From UBA995 sp035477115 (GTDB lineage Bacteria > Bacillota > Sulfobacillia > UBA995): 57,976 bases of DNA. Shown piece by piece: positions 9,614 through 18,374 of this stretch. Below the pieces are notes generated by a model that was given only the letters and a program-made list of their open reading frames with translations, searched no databases and was not told the origin of the DNA. The DNA is taken from positions 1-57,976 of the forward strand of contig DATIKW010000043.1 of NCBI GenBank assembly GCA_035477115.1, in the 5' to 3' direction. Position numbers and translations under genes: made by a program. How positions within the stretch are numbered: the first letter of the stretch is position 1; the number at the start of each line of letters is the position of its first letter.

Positions 9614-10894
9614 ATGGATGATCCTGCCAGTACATGGCTCCTTGTGCCCGGTATGGTCCTCTTGTTCTTGTCCGCCTTCTTCTCCGCTTCCGAGACCGCC
9701 ATCATGGGCCTATCCTCGCTGCGCTTGCGCTACCTGGCCGAGGCCGGCGACCGAAGGGCATCTGTCGCCCATAGCCTCCGCGCCGATCCCACCCGCCTCC
9801 TGGCCTCGATCCTCGTAGGCAACAACGCGGTCAATATCGCGTTGGCCTCGATCACCACCGCCCTGTTCATCGATTGGCTGGGTGAGGAGGGGTTGGCGCT
9901 AGCCATGCTCAGTTCAACTTTCGTAATCGTCTTGTTCGGCGAAGTGCTCCCGAAGGGGTTGGCGGCGGCAGATGGAGAGACCGTCGGGCTTGCGGTAGCC
10001 CGACCGATCGCCTCGGTGGTGCGACTGCTCGCGCCGCTCGCCCTGCTGTTCAATGTCATCGCCAGTGCGGTTCTCCGGTGGATTGGCCGGGAGCCCGGGA
10101 AGGAGCGGGCCTTCTCCCAGGAAGAACTGGGGATGGTCGTGGACGCCATGGAGCAGCACGGGGTCTTGGACGCTGACGAGAAGGATATGATTCACGGCAT
10201 CATCCAGTTCGCCGATACCGCCGTCCAGGAGATCATGGTACCCCGGCCCGACATCCTGGCCGTACCGGCGGATACCCCCATTGCTGTGGCTTCACAACTC
10301 CTGCTGTCGGGTCACTTTTCGCGCCTGCCCGTGTACCAGGGTGCGCTGGACCACGTGACCGGGTTTGTGCATCTGAAGGATCTGGTTCGGGCGGAGGGCG
10401 CCCACCGGCCGGTGGGCGAGTTGGTCCGTCCGGTATTGTTCGTGCCCGAGACCCGTAAGGTCGATGACCTCTTCCGGGATATGCGCCGCGAACGCGCCCA
10501 CCTGGCCATCGTCCTGGATGAACACGGCTCGACCAGCGGCCTCGTCACCCTGGAGGACCTGCTCGAGGAGATCGTCGGCGACATCTTGGATGAGTACGAT
10601 GATGCCGAGGAACAACCGATCGTCCAGGTGTCCGAACGGGTCTACTTGATAAGCGGCAAGGCGCAACTGGAACTGGTGCGCGAGGAACTCGGTCTCCAGC
10701 TTGAAGACGAGGAGGTCGACACGGTCGGCGGCCTGGTGTTCCACCGGCTCGGCCGACTCCCTCACCCGGGCGATGTCATCCGGGAAGGCGATGTGACGCT
10801 TACGGTCGAGGAGGTCCACGGCCGGCGCATCGTGCGGGTGAAAGTCGAACTACCGGCCGCTCCGAAAGATGGGAGCGATGGTACGATCGCGTGA
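9614..10894 (+). CDS. CNNM/CBS-domain membrane protein (HlyC/CorC family)
   Basis: The 426-residue protein has an N-terminal DUF21 transmembrane domain (about residues 1-150, including FFSASETAIMGLSSLRLRYLAE and GEVLPKGLAA), a CBS pair (about 200-330; EIMVPRPDILAVPADTPI and HGSTSGLVTLEDLLEEIVGDI) and a C-terminal CorC_HlyC domain. Family members are linked to magnesium or cobalt homeostasis rather than to haemolysis. The ATG at 9614 is preferred over the TTG at 9611 because a GAGGGA site sits about 9 nt upstream of it. The gene converges on dnaB with a 37-bp gap. Confidence 0.9.
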   Translation: MDDPASTWLLVPGMVLLFLSAFFSASETAIMGLSSLRLRYLAEAGDRRASVAHSLRADPTRLLASILVGNNAVNIALASITTALFIDWLGEEGLALAMLSSTFVIVLFGEVLPKGLAAADGETVGLAVARPIASVVRLLAPLALLFNVIASAVLRWIGREPGKERAFSQEELGMVVDAMEQHGVLDADEKDMIHGIIQFADTAVQEIMVPRPDILAVPADTPIAVASQLLLSGHFSRLPVYQGALDHVTGFVHLKDLVRAEGAHRPVGELVRPVLFVPETRKVDDLFRDMRRERAHLAIVLDEHGSTSGLVTLEDLLEEIVGDILDEYDDAEEQPIVQVSERVYLISGKAQLELVREELGLQLEDEEVDTVGGLVFHRLGRLPHPGDVIREGDVTLTVEEVHGRRIVRVKVELPAAPKDGSDGTIA

Positions 10895-10931
10895 AGCAAG
10901 CGTGCTTCGGGTAGACCTGGACGGCCTCCCC

Positions 10932-12260
10932 TCACGGAGCGGGGCGTCGCCTTTCGATACCTTCAAACCGAGACACGTCGCGCCGGAAGTACAACTCGAA
11001 AGAGTCGGTGGGTCCATTCCGTTGCTTGGCCAGGATGAAATCGGCCATGTCACGGTTATCCTTGCGCGGGTCGAAGTGGATGAAGGCCACCAGATCCGCG
11101 TCTTGCTCGATGGCGCCCGATTCGCGCAGGTCGGAGAGTTGGGGTCTGCTCCCTTCGCCCCGTCGCTCCACGGCGCGGGATAGCTGAGAGCAGGCTACGA
11201 CCGGCAACTCCAGTTCGCGGGCCAGTGCCTTGAGTGACCGCGAGATCTCGCTTATCTCCTGCTGTCGGTTCTCGTGACGGCCGGGAACGTTTATCAGTTG
11301 CAGGTAGTCGACGACGATCAGGCCCACGTTTTGTTCCGCACGGAGACGGCGCGCTCGCCCCCTCAGTTCGGTGAGGGTCAGGGCGGGAGTATCGTCCAGG
11401 AGCAGGGGAGCGGAGCCGAGCCGGCCGGCCGCTTCCGACAGCCGTCCCCAATCGTCCGGGCTGAGTCTTCCGGTCCGCAAGCGGGAGCCGTCCACCTGCG
11501 CTTCCGCGGCCAGCAGGCGCAGACACAGCTGCTCGGCGGACATCTCGAGGCTGAAGACCAGGGTGGGCAGATCGCTTTCGAGGGCGGCATGTCGCGCCAG
11601 ACACAGCGCGAGCGCCGTCTTGCCGTGGCCGGGGCGTCCCGCAATCACGATGAAGTCGGACGGCTGCAGACCGGACGTGAGCCGGTTAAGGTCGGCGAGT
11701 CCGGTGTCGACACCTGTCAGATCCGTCTTCCGCCGGTACCGGTCCTCGATGTGGTCAAGCGAGCGCTCCAGGACATCCTTGAGGATGTGGTGTTCTCGGC
11801 GCGCCCCCCGCTGGGTGACGGCAAACACGGCCTGCTCAGCCCGGTCAAGGAGGACAGGGAGTTCCTCGGTTCCCGAGTATGCCAGCTCCTGTATTCCGGT
11901 AGCCGACGCTACCAGGGCTCGGAGCAAAGCCTTCTGCTGCACGATCCTGGCATAGTGCTCGGTGTGAGCCGCGGTTGGCACGAAGGCGGCGAGGTAGCTC
12001 AGGTAGGTTACACCCCCCACCGCTTCCAGCCAGGAGCGGCGGCGCAGTTCCTCGGTGATGGTGACCAGGTCGATGGGCTCCCGTCGTTCGAAGACCGTGA
12101 GGGCGGCCTCGAACACCCTCCGGTGGGCTTCGCGATAGAAATCATCAACCCGCAGGAGTTCGGAGGCACGGACGACCGCCTGGAGATCGATGAACATCGC
12201 TCCCAGTACGCTCTGTTCGGCCTCGAGGCTGTGGGGTGGAATCCTTGGCTCGGCGACCAT
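10932..12260 (-). CDS. dnaB: Replicative DNA helicase DnaB
   Basis: This is the hexameric 5'-3' helicase of the replication fork. The N-terminal DnaB domain (PPHSLEAEQSVLGAMF) and C-terminal RecA-like ATPase are both present. The ATPase shows Walker A GRPGHGKTALA, Walker B LIVVDYLQLI, and the ACSQLSRAVERR and SGAIEQDADLVAF motifs. At 442 residues it has normal length. No intein or insertion is seen. The order rplI-lonC-dnaB on one strand resembles the rplI-dnaB arrangement of many Firmicutes. Confidence 0.97.
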   Translation of the reverse strand: MVAEPRIPPHSLEAEQSVLGAMFIDLQAVVRASELLRVDDFYREAHRRVFEAALTVFERREPIDLVTITEELRRRSWLEAVGGVTYLSYLAAFVPTAAHTEHYARIVQQKALLRALVASATGIQELAYSGTEELPVLLDRAEQAVFAVTQRGARREHHILKDVLERSLDHIEDRYRRKTDLTGVDTGLADLNRLTSGLQPSDFIVIAGRPGHGKTALALCLARHAALESDLPTLVFSLEMSAEQLCLRLLAAEAQVDGSRLRTGRLSPDDWGRLSEAAGRLGSAPLLLDDTPALTLTELRGRARRLRAEQNVGLIVVDYLQLINVPGRHENRQQEISEISRSLKALARELELPVVACSQLSRAVERRGEGSRPQLSDLRESGAIEQDADLVAFIHFDPRKDNRDMADFILAKQRNGPTDSFELYFRRDVSRFEGIERRRPAP

Positions 12261-12272
12261 ATTGTCTACCCG

Positions 12273-14240
12273 CTAGGCGGGCACTGGACCCCGGCGCGAT
12301 TGCCGGGTCCGGCGAGGTGCGGCCTCGGCCCGGGGAGCGCTCGGCTCGCGTCCGGCGGCCGGCATCGCCAGGACCAGGGGAAGTAGCTCTTCCGCGGTGC
12401 TCACGCCGCGCAGGTCAAGACCGTGGGTGTCTCCCGGGAACTCCTTCAGGTTTTCGGAGGGAATCACGGCCCGCTTCATCCCTGCCTGCCGGGCTCCGTA
12501 CAATTTCTCGGCCAGTCCGCCGACCGGCCGGACTCTCCCCTGCAGGGAGATCTCGCCGGTCACAGCTACATCCTGGCGCACCGGACGGCCCTGTAGGGCA
12601 CTGACGACCGCCAGGAGGATGGCGGTCCCGGCCGACGGCCCGTCCACCCGGCCGCCGCCGACCACGTTCACGTGGACATCGTAGTTCGCCAGGTCCTGGC
12701 CGGTGATGCGTCGCGCCACCGACAGGGCATTGAATACGGAGTCGCGGGCCATGGTGCCGGCGGTATCATTGAAGCGAAGCGAGCCCTTGCCTGGTTCCCG
12801 GGAGGGGAACACCACTGCCTCTACTTCCAGGATGGAACCCAGGTAACCCGTGACCGCCATGGCGAACACGCGACCTACTTCCTGGCCTGGGTAACCTTTT
12901 TGATTCACGTTAGGGAGGAGGCGACTGCATTTCACCACTTCGCGGACGGCGTCCTGGGGTAAGACTAGCTGACTCCGCTTGCGGCGGTTGAGGAGGGCCA
13001 GGCTGTAAGCGTCGGCAAGGATCCCTATCGCCTTCCTGCCTTCGGTAGTGTAGTCGGCAATGAGTTCGGCGACCCCCTCTTCGAACTCCACCCCGAGCTT
13101 GCGCCCGGCGTCTTGGACGATCCGTACGATCTCGGTCGGGCTCAGCGGTTCGAAGAACACCTCGGCGCACCGGGAACGCACCGCGGGATTGATGTCTTCG
13201 GGGCACCTGGTCGTGGCGGTGACCAACACGAAGTCAGCCGGGGCACCGTCTTCGAACAGCTTCTTGATATACCTCGGCACTTGCGGGTCGGACGGGTCGT
13301 AGTACGAGGAATCGAAGGTGACGCGCTTCTCCTCGAGCACTTTGAGCAACTTGGCCTGCAGGAACAGGTCCATCTCGCCGATTTCGTCAATGAACAGGAT
13401 ACCGGTATGGGCCTCGGTCACCAGACCCAGCTTGGGTTCGGGGACGCCACCTTCGGCCAGGTCGCGACGTGCGCCCTGGTAAATCGGGTCATGCACCGAA
13501 CCGAGCAGAGGATTAGTGATCTCGCGGGGATCCCAGCGCAAGGTGGCACCGTCCACCTCCACGAACGGGGCATCCTTGCCGAATGGGCTATGTTTGATCT
13601 GTTTCGCCGCCTCAAGCACCAGGCGCGCCGCCGAAGTCTTGCCCACACCCGGTGGACCGTACAAGATCACGTGTTGGGGAAAGGGAGCCGCCATTTTGGC
13701 TAACAAGGCCCGCACGGCCTGTTCTTGCCCCACAATCTCTTCAAGGCACGCCGGGCGGAGGATTTCGATCACCGACCTGGTCAGTCGCTGCTGATCCATT
13801 TTCTCGAGGGTAGCGTACCGCTTCAACGTCTGCGCTGTCTCCGGACTTCCCGCCTCTTTCAGCACCTGGATGCGGAGTTCTTTCACGTACTCCTCATGCC
13901 GTTGCTGCATCCGCTCGGCGATCTTCTTGTCGATCCGGTCCTCTACCGATCGCCGGGCCAGGAGGTCTGCGAGTTCGTCCTCTATCTCCTCGAGCGCCCG
14001 GGGTATGTCCTCCAGGTTGGCAGGAAGGGCGATCGTCGGGTCCTCAAATACCAGCTTCTGTAATGCCTGAACCTGTTCCTCGAGGACGGAGGACTGCATT
14101 CCGTCGAGCGCCTCGAGCTTCCCGGCCTTCAGTACGAGCTTGTCCGGCCCATAGAGGTTTGACAATAGCCCGAACAGGGCTCCTACCTGACGGCCCAGTC
14201 CTTCGCGATCCGTGGCGCCCCGATCGGCCAAAGCACTCAC
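12273..14240 (-). CDS. lonC: Spore-type Lon family ATP-dependent protease (LonC)
   Basis: The 655-residue protein has a helical, coiled-coil N-terminal region (about 50-150), an AAA+ domain with intact Walker A GPPGVGKT (195-202) and Walker B ILFIDEIGEMD, and a C-terminal Lon protease domain. Catalytic Ser536 (GPSAG) and Lys579 (LAEKLYGA) are 43 residues apart, as in classical Lon. It lacks the large LAN domain of ordinary Lon, which fits the LonC subfamily described from endospore formers. The GTG start at 14240 overlaps the rplI stop by 4 nt (GTGA) and has GGAGG 9 nt upstream, so the two are translationally coupled. The tail after residue 625 is rich in Arg, Ala and Pro and is not part of the fold. 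Confidence 0.9.
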   Translation of the reverse strand: MSALADRGATDREGLGRQVGALFGLLSNLYGPDKLVLKAGKLEALDGMQSSVLEEQVQALQKLVFEDPTIALPANLEDIPRALEEIEDELADLLARRSVEDRIDKKIAERMQQRHEEYVKELRIQVLKEAGSPETAQTLKRYATLEKMDQQRLTRSVIEILRPACLEEIVGQEQAVRALLAKMAAPFPQHVILYGPPGVGKTSAARLVLEAAKQIKHSPFGKDAPFVEVDGATLRWDPREITNPLLGSVHDPIYQGARRDLAEGGVPEPKLGLVTEAHTGILFIDEIGEMDLFLQAKLLKVLEEKRVTFDSSYYDPSDPQVPRYIKKLFEDGAPADFVLVTATTRCPEDINPAVRSRCAEVFFEPLSPTEIVRIVQDAGRKLGVEFEEGVAELIADYTTEGRKAIGILADAYSLALLNRRKRSQLVLPQDAVREVVKCSRLLPNVNQKGYPGQEVGRVFAMAVTGYLGSILEVEAVVFPSREPGKGSLRFNDTAGTMARDSVFNALSVARRITGQDLANYDVHVNVVGGGRVDGPSAGTAILLAVVSALQGRPVRQDVAVTGEISLQGRVRPVGGLAEKLYGARQAGMKRAVIPSENLKEFPGDTHGLDLRGVSTAEELLPLVLAMPAAGREPSAPRAEAAPRRTRQSRRGPVPA

Positions 14241-14704
14241 TCTGTCGTTCCTCCTCCACCTTCACCTTCCACCCGAACTTCCACGATGGCTTGCACCTGG
14301 GGGTGGAGTCGCACACCTACGCGGTAGGTGCCGAGGCTCTTGATGGCATCGTCCAATAATACCCGGCGCCGGTCCACCGCCACTCCTGCCACGGCGGCGA
14401 GACCGTTCGCCACATCTTGACTCGTCACCGATCCGAACAGGCGCCCCTTCTCGCCTGCCCGGGCGCGGATGGTGAGGCTGAGCGCCTCGAGCCGTGCCGC
14501 AGTCTCCCGTGCCTCTTTGAGTTGACGCGCCGATCGTTCTGCCGCGGAGTCCGCCCTGGCTCTCGCCGCCCGTTCAACCCCGGTGGATGCCTGGCGGGCC
14601 AATCCCCGCGGGATCAGGTAGTTCCGGGCATAGCCGTCGGCCACCTCCCGGACATCACCCCGCGCGCCCAGTGGCGCGACGTCCTCAAGTAGCAGCACCT
14701 TCAC
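14237..14704 (-). CDS. rplI: 50S ribosomal protein L9
   Basis: The protein starts (M)KVLLLEDVAPLGARGDVREVADGYARNYLIPRGLA, the diagnostic L9 N-domain, followed by a long helix rich in Ala, Arg and Glu and the C-terminal rRNA-binding domain. At 155 residues it is slightly longer than usual because of a glycine/glutamate-rich tail. The start is a GTG at 14704 overlapping the yybS stop by 4 nt. It sits in a tight operon with yybS and lonC. Confidence 0.96.
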   Translation of the reverse strand: MKVLLLEDVAPLGARGDVREVADGYARNYLIPRGLARQASTGVERAARARADSAAERSARQLKEARETAARLEALSLTIRARAGEKGRLFGSVTSQDVANGLAAVAGVAVDRRRVLLDDAIKSLGTYRVGVRLHPQVQAIVEVRVEGEGGGGTTE

Positions 14705-15675
14705 TTCTTCCCACCTCCCACGTTCCCTGCTGGCCGAAGCTTACGCCAGTCAAGAGCAGTGTCTATCAGTCCGACCAGCATGGCAAGCACGCTAAGGGGC
14801 GGAACGGCGAAGACGTACGCCACCGCGGCGACTTTCACGAGCCGGTTCAGTCGGAATCGGCCGAGCCACCAGTAGATGACCGCCAGGCCCGCGACGAGAA
14901 AAGCGAACTGCCCCGCCAACAACAGGTTGGAGCCTGCCGCACTGGCAAGTCCTGGCTGCTCGCCATCGACATACCCCAACCCGATGCCAATGGGCAAGAC
15001 CAGCCAGGACTGTCGCGGCAACCGCCAGGCTGCAAAGGGCGGGAACGCCGAAATGGGGTGCCCGAGGCGGCGCAGTACGAGCGCAGCCAGGCCGTAGTTG
15101 AGCCCGCCCAGGGTCAGGGCCGCCATCGCCAGGGTAAACGGGAATAGGATGCCGAGCAGCAACCCCATCTGTTCGCGCATGGGGCCGATGATAGCCGTGA
15201 CATCCATCCCCATGCGCGCGTATAGCCGTGCCGACAACTCGAGGCCCTCTTCGAAAGCCGTCCGGTAAAGGTGTATTGGATTCTGGCCCATGACCAGGAA
15301 AGTCATGGCCAGGCTAAGCAAGTTGGAGAGCAAGGCCGCCCCGCTGGCCGCCATCAAGGTCAGTCCGGGGCTTGCACCCCGACGGAAGGCTTCACCCAGG
15401 ACGATTCCCAGGGGCCCCAGCGTGAATACCAGTCCAAGCGCCGGGATCAGCCCGACGGTCCCCGCCAGTAGCAGCCCGGTCACCGCGACCACCAGCAGGC
15501 TCAGCCGCATACCGTGACGCAATTGGGCCAAGAGCACGGGAACCGGCCAGGTCAGTGCCGCCAAGAAGCCGATCAGCGGCAGGTAGATCCCCGCAAGCGC
15601 CAACAGGACCGCGATCGCAGCCAGAAGTGCGCCTTCGGCCAAGGAACGGGTGGGCATCGCCCGGGGATTCATCAT
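14701..15675 (-). CDS. YybS family membrane protein (DUF2232)
   Basis: A 324-residue polytopic membrane protein with about eight hydrophobic segments. Its position directly upstream of rplI, its length and its membrane pattern match the YybS/DUF2232 family of Bacillota, which is of unknown molecular function. The ATG at 15675 overlaps the stop of the MazG-like gene by 4 nt (ATGA), and its own stop overlaps the rplI start, so all three are probably coupled. Confidence 0.8.
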   Translation of the reverse strand: MMNPRAMPTRSLAEGALLAAIAVLLALAGIYLPLIGFLAALTWPVPVLLAQLRHGMRLSLLVVAVTGLLLAGTVGLIPALGLVFTLGPLGIVLGEAFRRGASPGLTLMAASGAALLSNLLSLAMTFLVMGQNPIHLYRTAFEEGLELSARLYARMGMDVTAIIGPMREQMGLLLGILFPFTLAMAALTLGGLNYGLAALVLRRLGHPISAFPPFAAWRLPRQSWLVLPIGIGLGYVDGEQPGLASAAGSNLLLAGQFAFLVAGLAVIYWWLGRFRLNRLVKVAAVAYVFAVPPLSVLAMLVGLIDTALDWRKLRPAGNVGGGKK

Positions 15676-15977
15676 CGCTGCCCCTGAAAGCGTTCGCGCA
15701 GTAGGCTCAAATCTCCATACCAGGTCTCCATCTCGTGGCCCTCGCGAATGTTGCGGTCCAGCTTCGCCACCACGGCGTTGTCCACGCGAATGCCATCCAA
15801 CCCTACCCGGAGACCCAACAAGTAGCAGGAGATGATGAGACCGGCGAGGCTGTCAAGCACTACCTCGGGGTCGCCCTTGAGGAGCGCCCTACAAACCGAC
15901 CCCGGGCCGGCCACCATCTCTGCCTTCAACCATTCTACAGTGCGGGCGTTGTGCGCTATCCCCTGGGACTGCCTCAA
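15672..15977 (-). CDS. MazG-like protein
   Basis: A 101-residue, mainly helical protein. It resembles the short MazG-like family found in Firmicutes between rpsR and yybS: a helical start (TVEWLKAEMVAGPGSVCRALLKGD), a second helical pair with acidic residues (EVVLDSLAGLIISCYLLGLRVG) and a terminal lysine/arginine-rich helix. True MazG proteins are nucleoside triphosphate pyrophosphohydrolases with an EExxE-ExxD metal site; that set is not complete here, so activity is doubtful. The TTG start at 15977 is supported by GGAGG 8 nt upstream and the absence of better starts. Confidence 0.65.
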   Translation of the reverse strand: MRQSQGIAHNARTVEWLKAEMVAGPGSVCRALLKGDPEVVLDSLAGLIISCYLLGLRVGLDGIRVDNAVVAKLDRNIREGHEMETWYGDLSLLRERFQGQR

Positions 15978-16052
15978 AGTCGCCGCCTCCGCAGGGGCAT
16001 TCGGTACGGCGCCGCACGATCCCTCCGCCGTTAGACCGCCAGTATTTCCCTG

Positions 16053-16286
16053 CTAGTCGATGACAAAGGGCAGCAGCGCTATGACCCTGGCTTGCTTGAT
16101 GGCCGTAGTTAGCTGCCGTTGGTGCCGGGCGCAGTTGCCGGTCACTCGGCGCGGCATGATCTTGCCGCGTTCCGACAGAAAGCGCTTGAGTTTGCCTGCG
16201 TCCTTGTAGTCAATGATCGTCGCCCGATCCACGCAGAAGCTACATACCTTGCGCTTGGGGCGGCGGCCGCGTTCTCGTCTTGCCAA
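16053..16286 (-). CDS. rpsR: 30S ribosomal protein S18
   Basis: The 77-residue basic protein carries the S18 signature: RRPKRKVCSFCVDRATIIDYKD and KIMPRRVTGNCARHQRQLTTAIKQAR. It is a cysteine-containing (C+) form with CxxC and a later Cys-x2-His, which can bind zinc. Start choice: the TTG at 16286 gives (M)ARRERGRR, the usual S18 beginning, and has GGAGG 9 nt upstream. The ATG at 16295 is only 1 nt from the same site, and the GTG at 16310 has none. It lies in the rpsF-ssb-rpsR operon. Confidence 0.93.
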   Translation of the reverse strand: MARRERGRRPKRKVCSFCVDRATIIDYKDAGKLKRFLSERGKIMPRRVTGNCARHQRQLTTAIKQARVIALLPFVID

Positions 16287-16310
16287 ACTCGTCATGCCTC
16301 CTTCGGTCAC

Positions 16311-16709
16311 TTAGAAAGGTAGATCGTCCTCCGGAAGACTGGCCTCTTGGCCGAAACCCGGCAATCCCGGGTCGGATGCCTGACTTCCGGCGGCTCGGTC
16401 CAAGAACCTGACATCCTGAGCCACTACCTCGGCGGCCCGCCTTCGCCCCCCGTCTCGTGCCTCATAGCTGCGAATCTGCAAGCGCCCATCTACTGCCACC
16501 AGCCTGCCCTTCGACAGGTAGGTGTTGCAGGTCTCGGCCAGCTTCTGCCAGGTGACGATCGGTATGAAATCGGGTTCCCGCTCCACCCCTTCGCCCCCCC
16601 GGGGACGTTGCACCGCCAGGCTAAAGCTGCACACGGGAACCCCCTGGGGCGTGTAGCGCAGTTCCGGATCCTGGGCCAGACGGCCGATCAGGATCACTCG
16701 ATTGAGCAT
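16311..16709 (-). CDS. ssb: Single-stranded DNA-binding protein
   Basis: The 132-residue protein has an N-terminal OB fold (MLNRVILIGRLAQDPELRYTPQGVPVCSFSLAV, WQKLAETCNTYLSKG) and a short linker ending in the acidic tip EDDLPF, which recruits replication and repair proteins. It sits between rpsF and rpsR as in most Firmicutes. The linker is much shorter than in many SSBs. Confidence 0.97.
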   Translation of the reverse strand: MLNRVILIGRLAQDPELRYTPQGVPVCSFSLAVQRPRGGEGVEREPDFIPIVTWQKLAETCNTYLSKGRLVAVDGRLQIRSYEARDGGRRRAAEVVAQDVRFLDRAAGSQASDPGLPGFGQEASLPEDDLPF

Positions 16710-16714
16710 GCCTG

Positions 16715-17149
16715 CTACACCTCCGGGGATTGCGCCTCCGGGGTCACCGGGGCTCCGGCTGGTGGCTTCCCCGCCGGGCCAATCGGTCCCAGCGAGGCGG
16801 TCGTTTGGCCGTGCCGAGCATCGGCCGACTCAGTCACATTGGGCTGGCGCTGACGCCGCGCCGGTACCTCCCAGCGAACGATCAGATAGCGCAAGACATC
16901 CTCATTCAGGCGAAATCCGCGTTCGAGTCCCTTCAGCGTGGGCGAGTCGGCCTTGAAGCGCAGGATGGTATAGTATCCATCACGTTCTTCGCCGATTTCG
17001 TAGGCGAGACGACGCTTGCCCCAGTCATCACGGTGTTCGATGGAGCCGCCACCTGAAGCGATGAGATCGATGACTTTACCGACCGTGGTCGCCAACGCTT
17101 CTTCTTCCAGAGCTGGTCGCAGGATGAATGCAGCCTCGTAAGTTCGCAT
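16715..17149 (-). CDS. rpsF: 30S ribosomal protein S6
   Basis: The protein starts (M)RTYEAAFILRPALEEEAL and contains the S6 ferredoxin-like fold segments (WGKRRLAYEIGEERDGYYTILRFKA, LERGFRLNEDVLRYLIVR). The core ends near residue 97. A further 45 residues form a low-complexity Ala/Pro/Gly tail, making it 144 residues against the usual 95-100. S6 and S18 bind each other and the 16S central domain. It is the first gene of the rpsF-ssb-rpsR operon, with AGGAGG upstream of ATG 17149. Confidence 0.95.
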   Translation of the reverse strand: MRTYEAAFILRPALEEEALATTVGKVIDLIASGGGSIEHRDDWGKRRLAYEIGEERDGYYTILRFKADSPTLKGLERGFRLNEDVLRYLIVRWEVPARRQRQPNVTESADARHGQTTASLGPIGPAGKPPAGAPVTPEAQSPEV

Positions 17150-17166
17150 GTCCCTTCACCTCCTCC

Positions 17167-17220
17167 CCTTGGACATTGGCCCCGTGCTATGGCACGGGGC
17201 GGGGCTGGACATGCTCCAAA
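17167..17220 (-). promoter_or_regulatory. Candidate S6:S18-binding leader element of the rpsF operon
   Basis: Between the promoter and rpsF the transcript can fold into an 8-bp hairpin, CCCCGTGC/GCACGGGG (17180-17199). A lower stem encloses it (TTGGA-G-CAT at 17219-17211 with ATG-TCCAA at 17177-17169), leaving an asymmetric C-rich internal loop with CCG on the 5' side. Many bacteria regulate rpsF by S6:S18 binding to a leader stem with a conserved bulged CCG. The fit here was judged by eye and is an inference; a plain leader hairpin is the alternative. Confidence 0.4.
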
Positions 17221-17224
17221 GGGG

Positions 17225-17253
17225 ATTATACCACCGGGATGGAGCGCGGGCAA
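17225..17253 (-). promoter_or_regulatory. Promoter of the rpsF operon
   Basis: On the minus strand TTGCCC (17248-17253) and TATAAT (17225-17230) are separated by 17 bp, with TGG directly before the -10 (extended -10). It is 76 bp upstream of the rpsF start and directly before the structured leader. Confidence 0.7.
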
Positions 17254-17279
17254 CTGCCGCCGGTTCCCGGCTCGCTCAC

Positions 17280-18374
17280 TCAGCCCGGCGCACGAAACCG
17301 GAAGAGGATCACGTCGCCGTCGGCCACCCGGTAGTCCCGTCCCTCGGTCCGGTTCAGACCTCGTTCCCTGGCGGCAACCAGGGAGCCCGCGTCCGCTAGA
17401 TCGCGGTACGATAGCACCTCCGCCTTGATGAAGCCTTCGGCCATGTCCGAATGCACCTTCCCTGCCGCGGCGACGGCCGTCGTGCCCTCGGAAACCAGCC
17501 AAGACCTGGCCTCGCTAGTGTTGGCGGTGAAGAAGGTGACGAGCTTCAGGGAGTGGACCAGTACTCGGGCCAGCTCTCCGGGTTCGGAGGCTCCCAGTTC
17601 CCGCGCGAAAGGCATGCGCTCCACCGGTGGCAAGTCCCCCAACTCCATCTCCAAGCGGGCCCTGACGGACGCCAGGGACACCCCATCGACCGCTGCCCGG
17701 CGACACAACGCCTCCCAGCACGGGCCAGGCTCAAGACGGGCCTCGGAGGAGTTGGCCAGGTAGAGGCAGGGCTTGGCCGTGAGGAGGAATAGCTGCCTCA
17801 GGGCGTATTCGCGGTCGGGCGGATCGAGATCGCGGCATAGCCGCCAACTACCTCGGTCCAGGCGATCCTCCAGGCCCTGCAATAGGGCCAACTCGCGTGC
17901 GGCAACCCGGTCGCCCGCATGCGCCGGCTTATGTAATCGGTCGCGGCGCCGCCGGATTGTTTCCAGGTCCGCGAGGGCCAGTTCGGTGAGTACGATGTCC
18001 AGATCCCTGACCGGATCGAGGGTGCCCAGGGGGTGACCGGCACTCGAGGATTCGAAACAGCGCAGCACGTGGACGATGGCGTCGACCTCCCGGATGGCGG
18101 CGAGGAATTGGTTGCCGAGACCCTCGCCCTTGCTTGATCCCGGGACCAGGCCGGCGATGTCGATGACATCCAGCGTCGCCGGCGTGGCGCGGCCTGCGCC
18201 GACTATAGTGCGTACATGATCGAGCCTGGGGTCGGCAGCGGCCAGCTTCCCGAGATGGGGTTCGATGGTGGTGAACGGGTAGTTGCCCACGGCTGAACCC
18301 CCGCCCGTCAGGGCATTGAATACTGTCGACTTGCCGGCATTGGGCAAGCCGACCAAGCCCCAGGACCAGGTCAT
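17280..18374 (-). CDS. ychF: Redox-regulated ATPase / Obg-like GTPase YchF
   Basis: The 364-residue P-loop NTPase has WGLVGLPNAGKSTVFNALTG (G1), YPFTTIEPHLG (G2), DIAGLVPGSSKGEGLGNQFL (G3), and CLYLANSSEA in place of the usual NKxD-type G4, followed by the C-terminal TGS domain (LVTFFTANTSEARSWLV, VHSDMAEGFIKAEVLSYRDL). YchF/OLA1 proteins prefer ATP and associate with ribosomes. The ATG at 18374 overlaps the DUF951 stop by 4 nt (ATGA); an upstream extension to 18512 would only read through DUF951. Confidence 0.95.
   Translation of the reverse strand: MTWSWGLVGLPNAGKSTVFNALTGGGSAVGNYPFTTIEPHLGKLAAADPRLDHVRTIVGAGRATPATLDVIDIAGLVPGSSKGEGLGNQFLAAIREVDAIVHVLRCFESSSAGHPLGTLDPVRDLDIVLTELALADLETIRRRRDRLHKPAHAGDRVAARELALLQGLEDRLDRGSWRLCRDLDPPDREYALRQLFLLTAKPCLYLANSSEARLEPGPCWEALCRRAAVDGVSLASVRARLEMELGDLPPVERMPFARELGASEPGELARVLVHSLKLVTFFTANTSEARSWLVSEGTTAVAAAGKVHSDMAEGFIKAEVLSYRDLADAGSLVAARERGLNRTEGRDYRVADGDVILFRFRAPG

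Noticed and set aside
14701..15675. Reading yybS as a transporter with known substrate
   Set aside because: Only the membrane pattern and position are informative; no transport motif supports a substrate.
17180..17199. Rho-independent terminator at the rpsF leader hairpin
   Set aside because: No T-tract follows the stem and it lies directly before rpsF after its promoter; a leader element is more likely.
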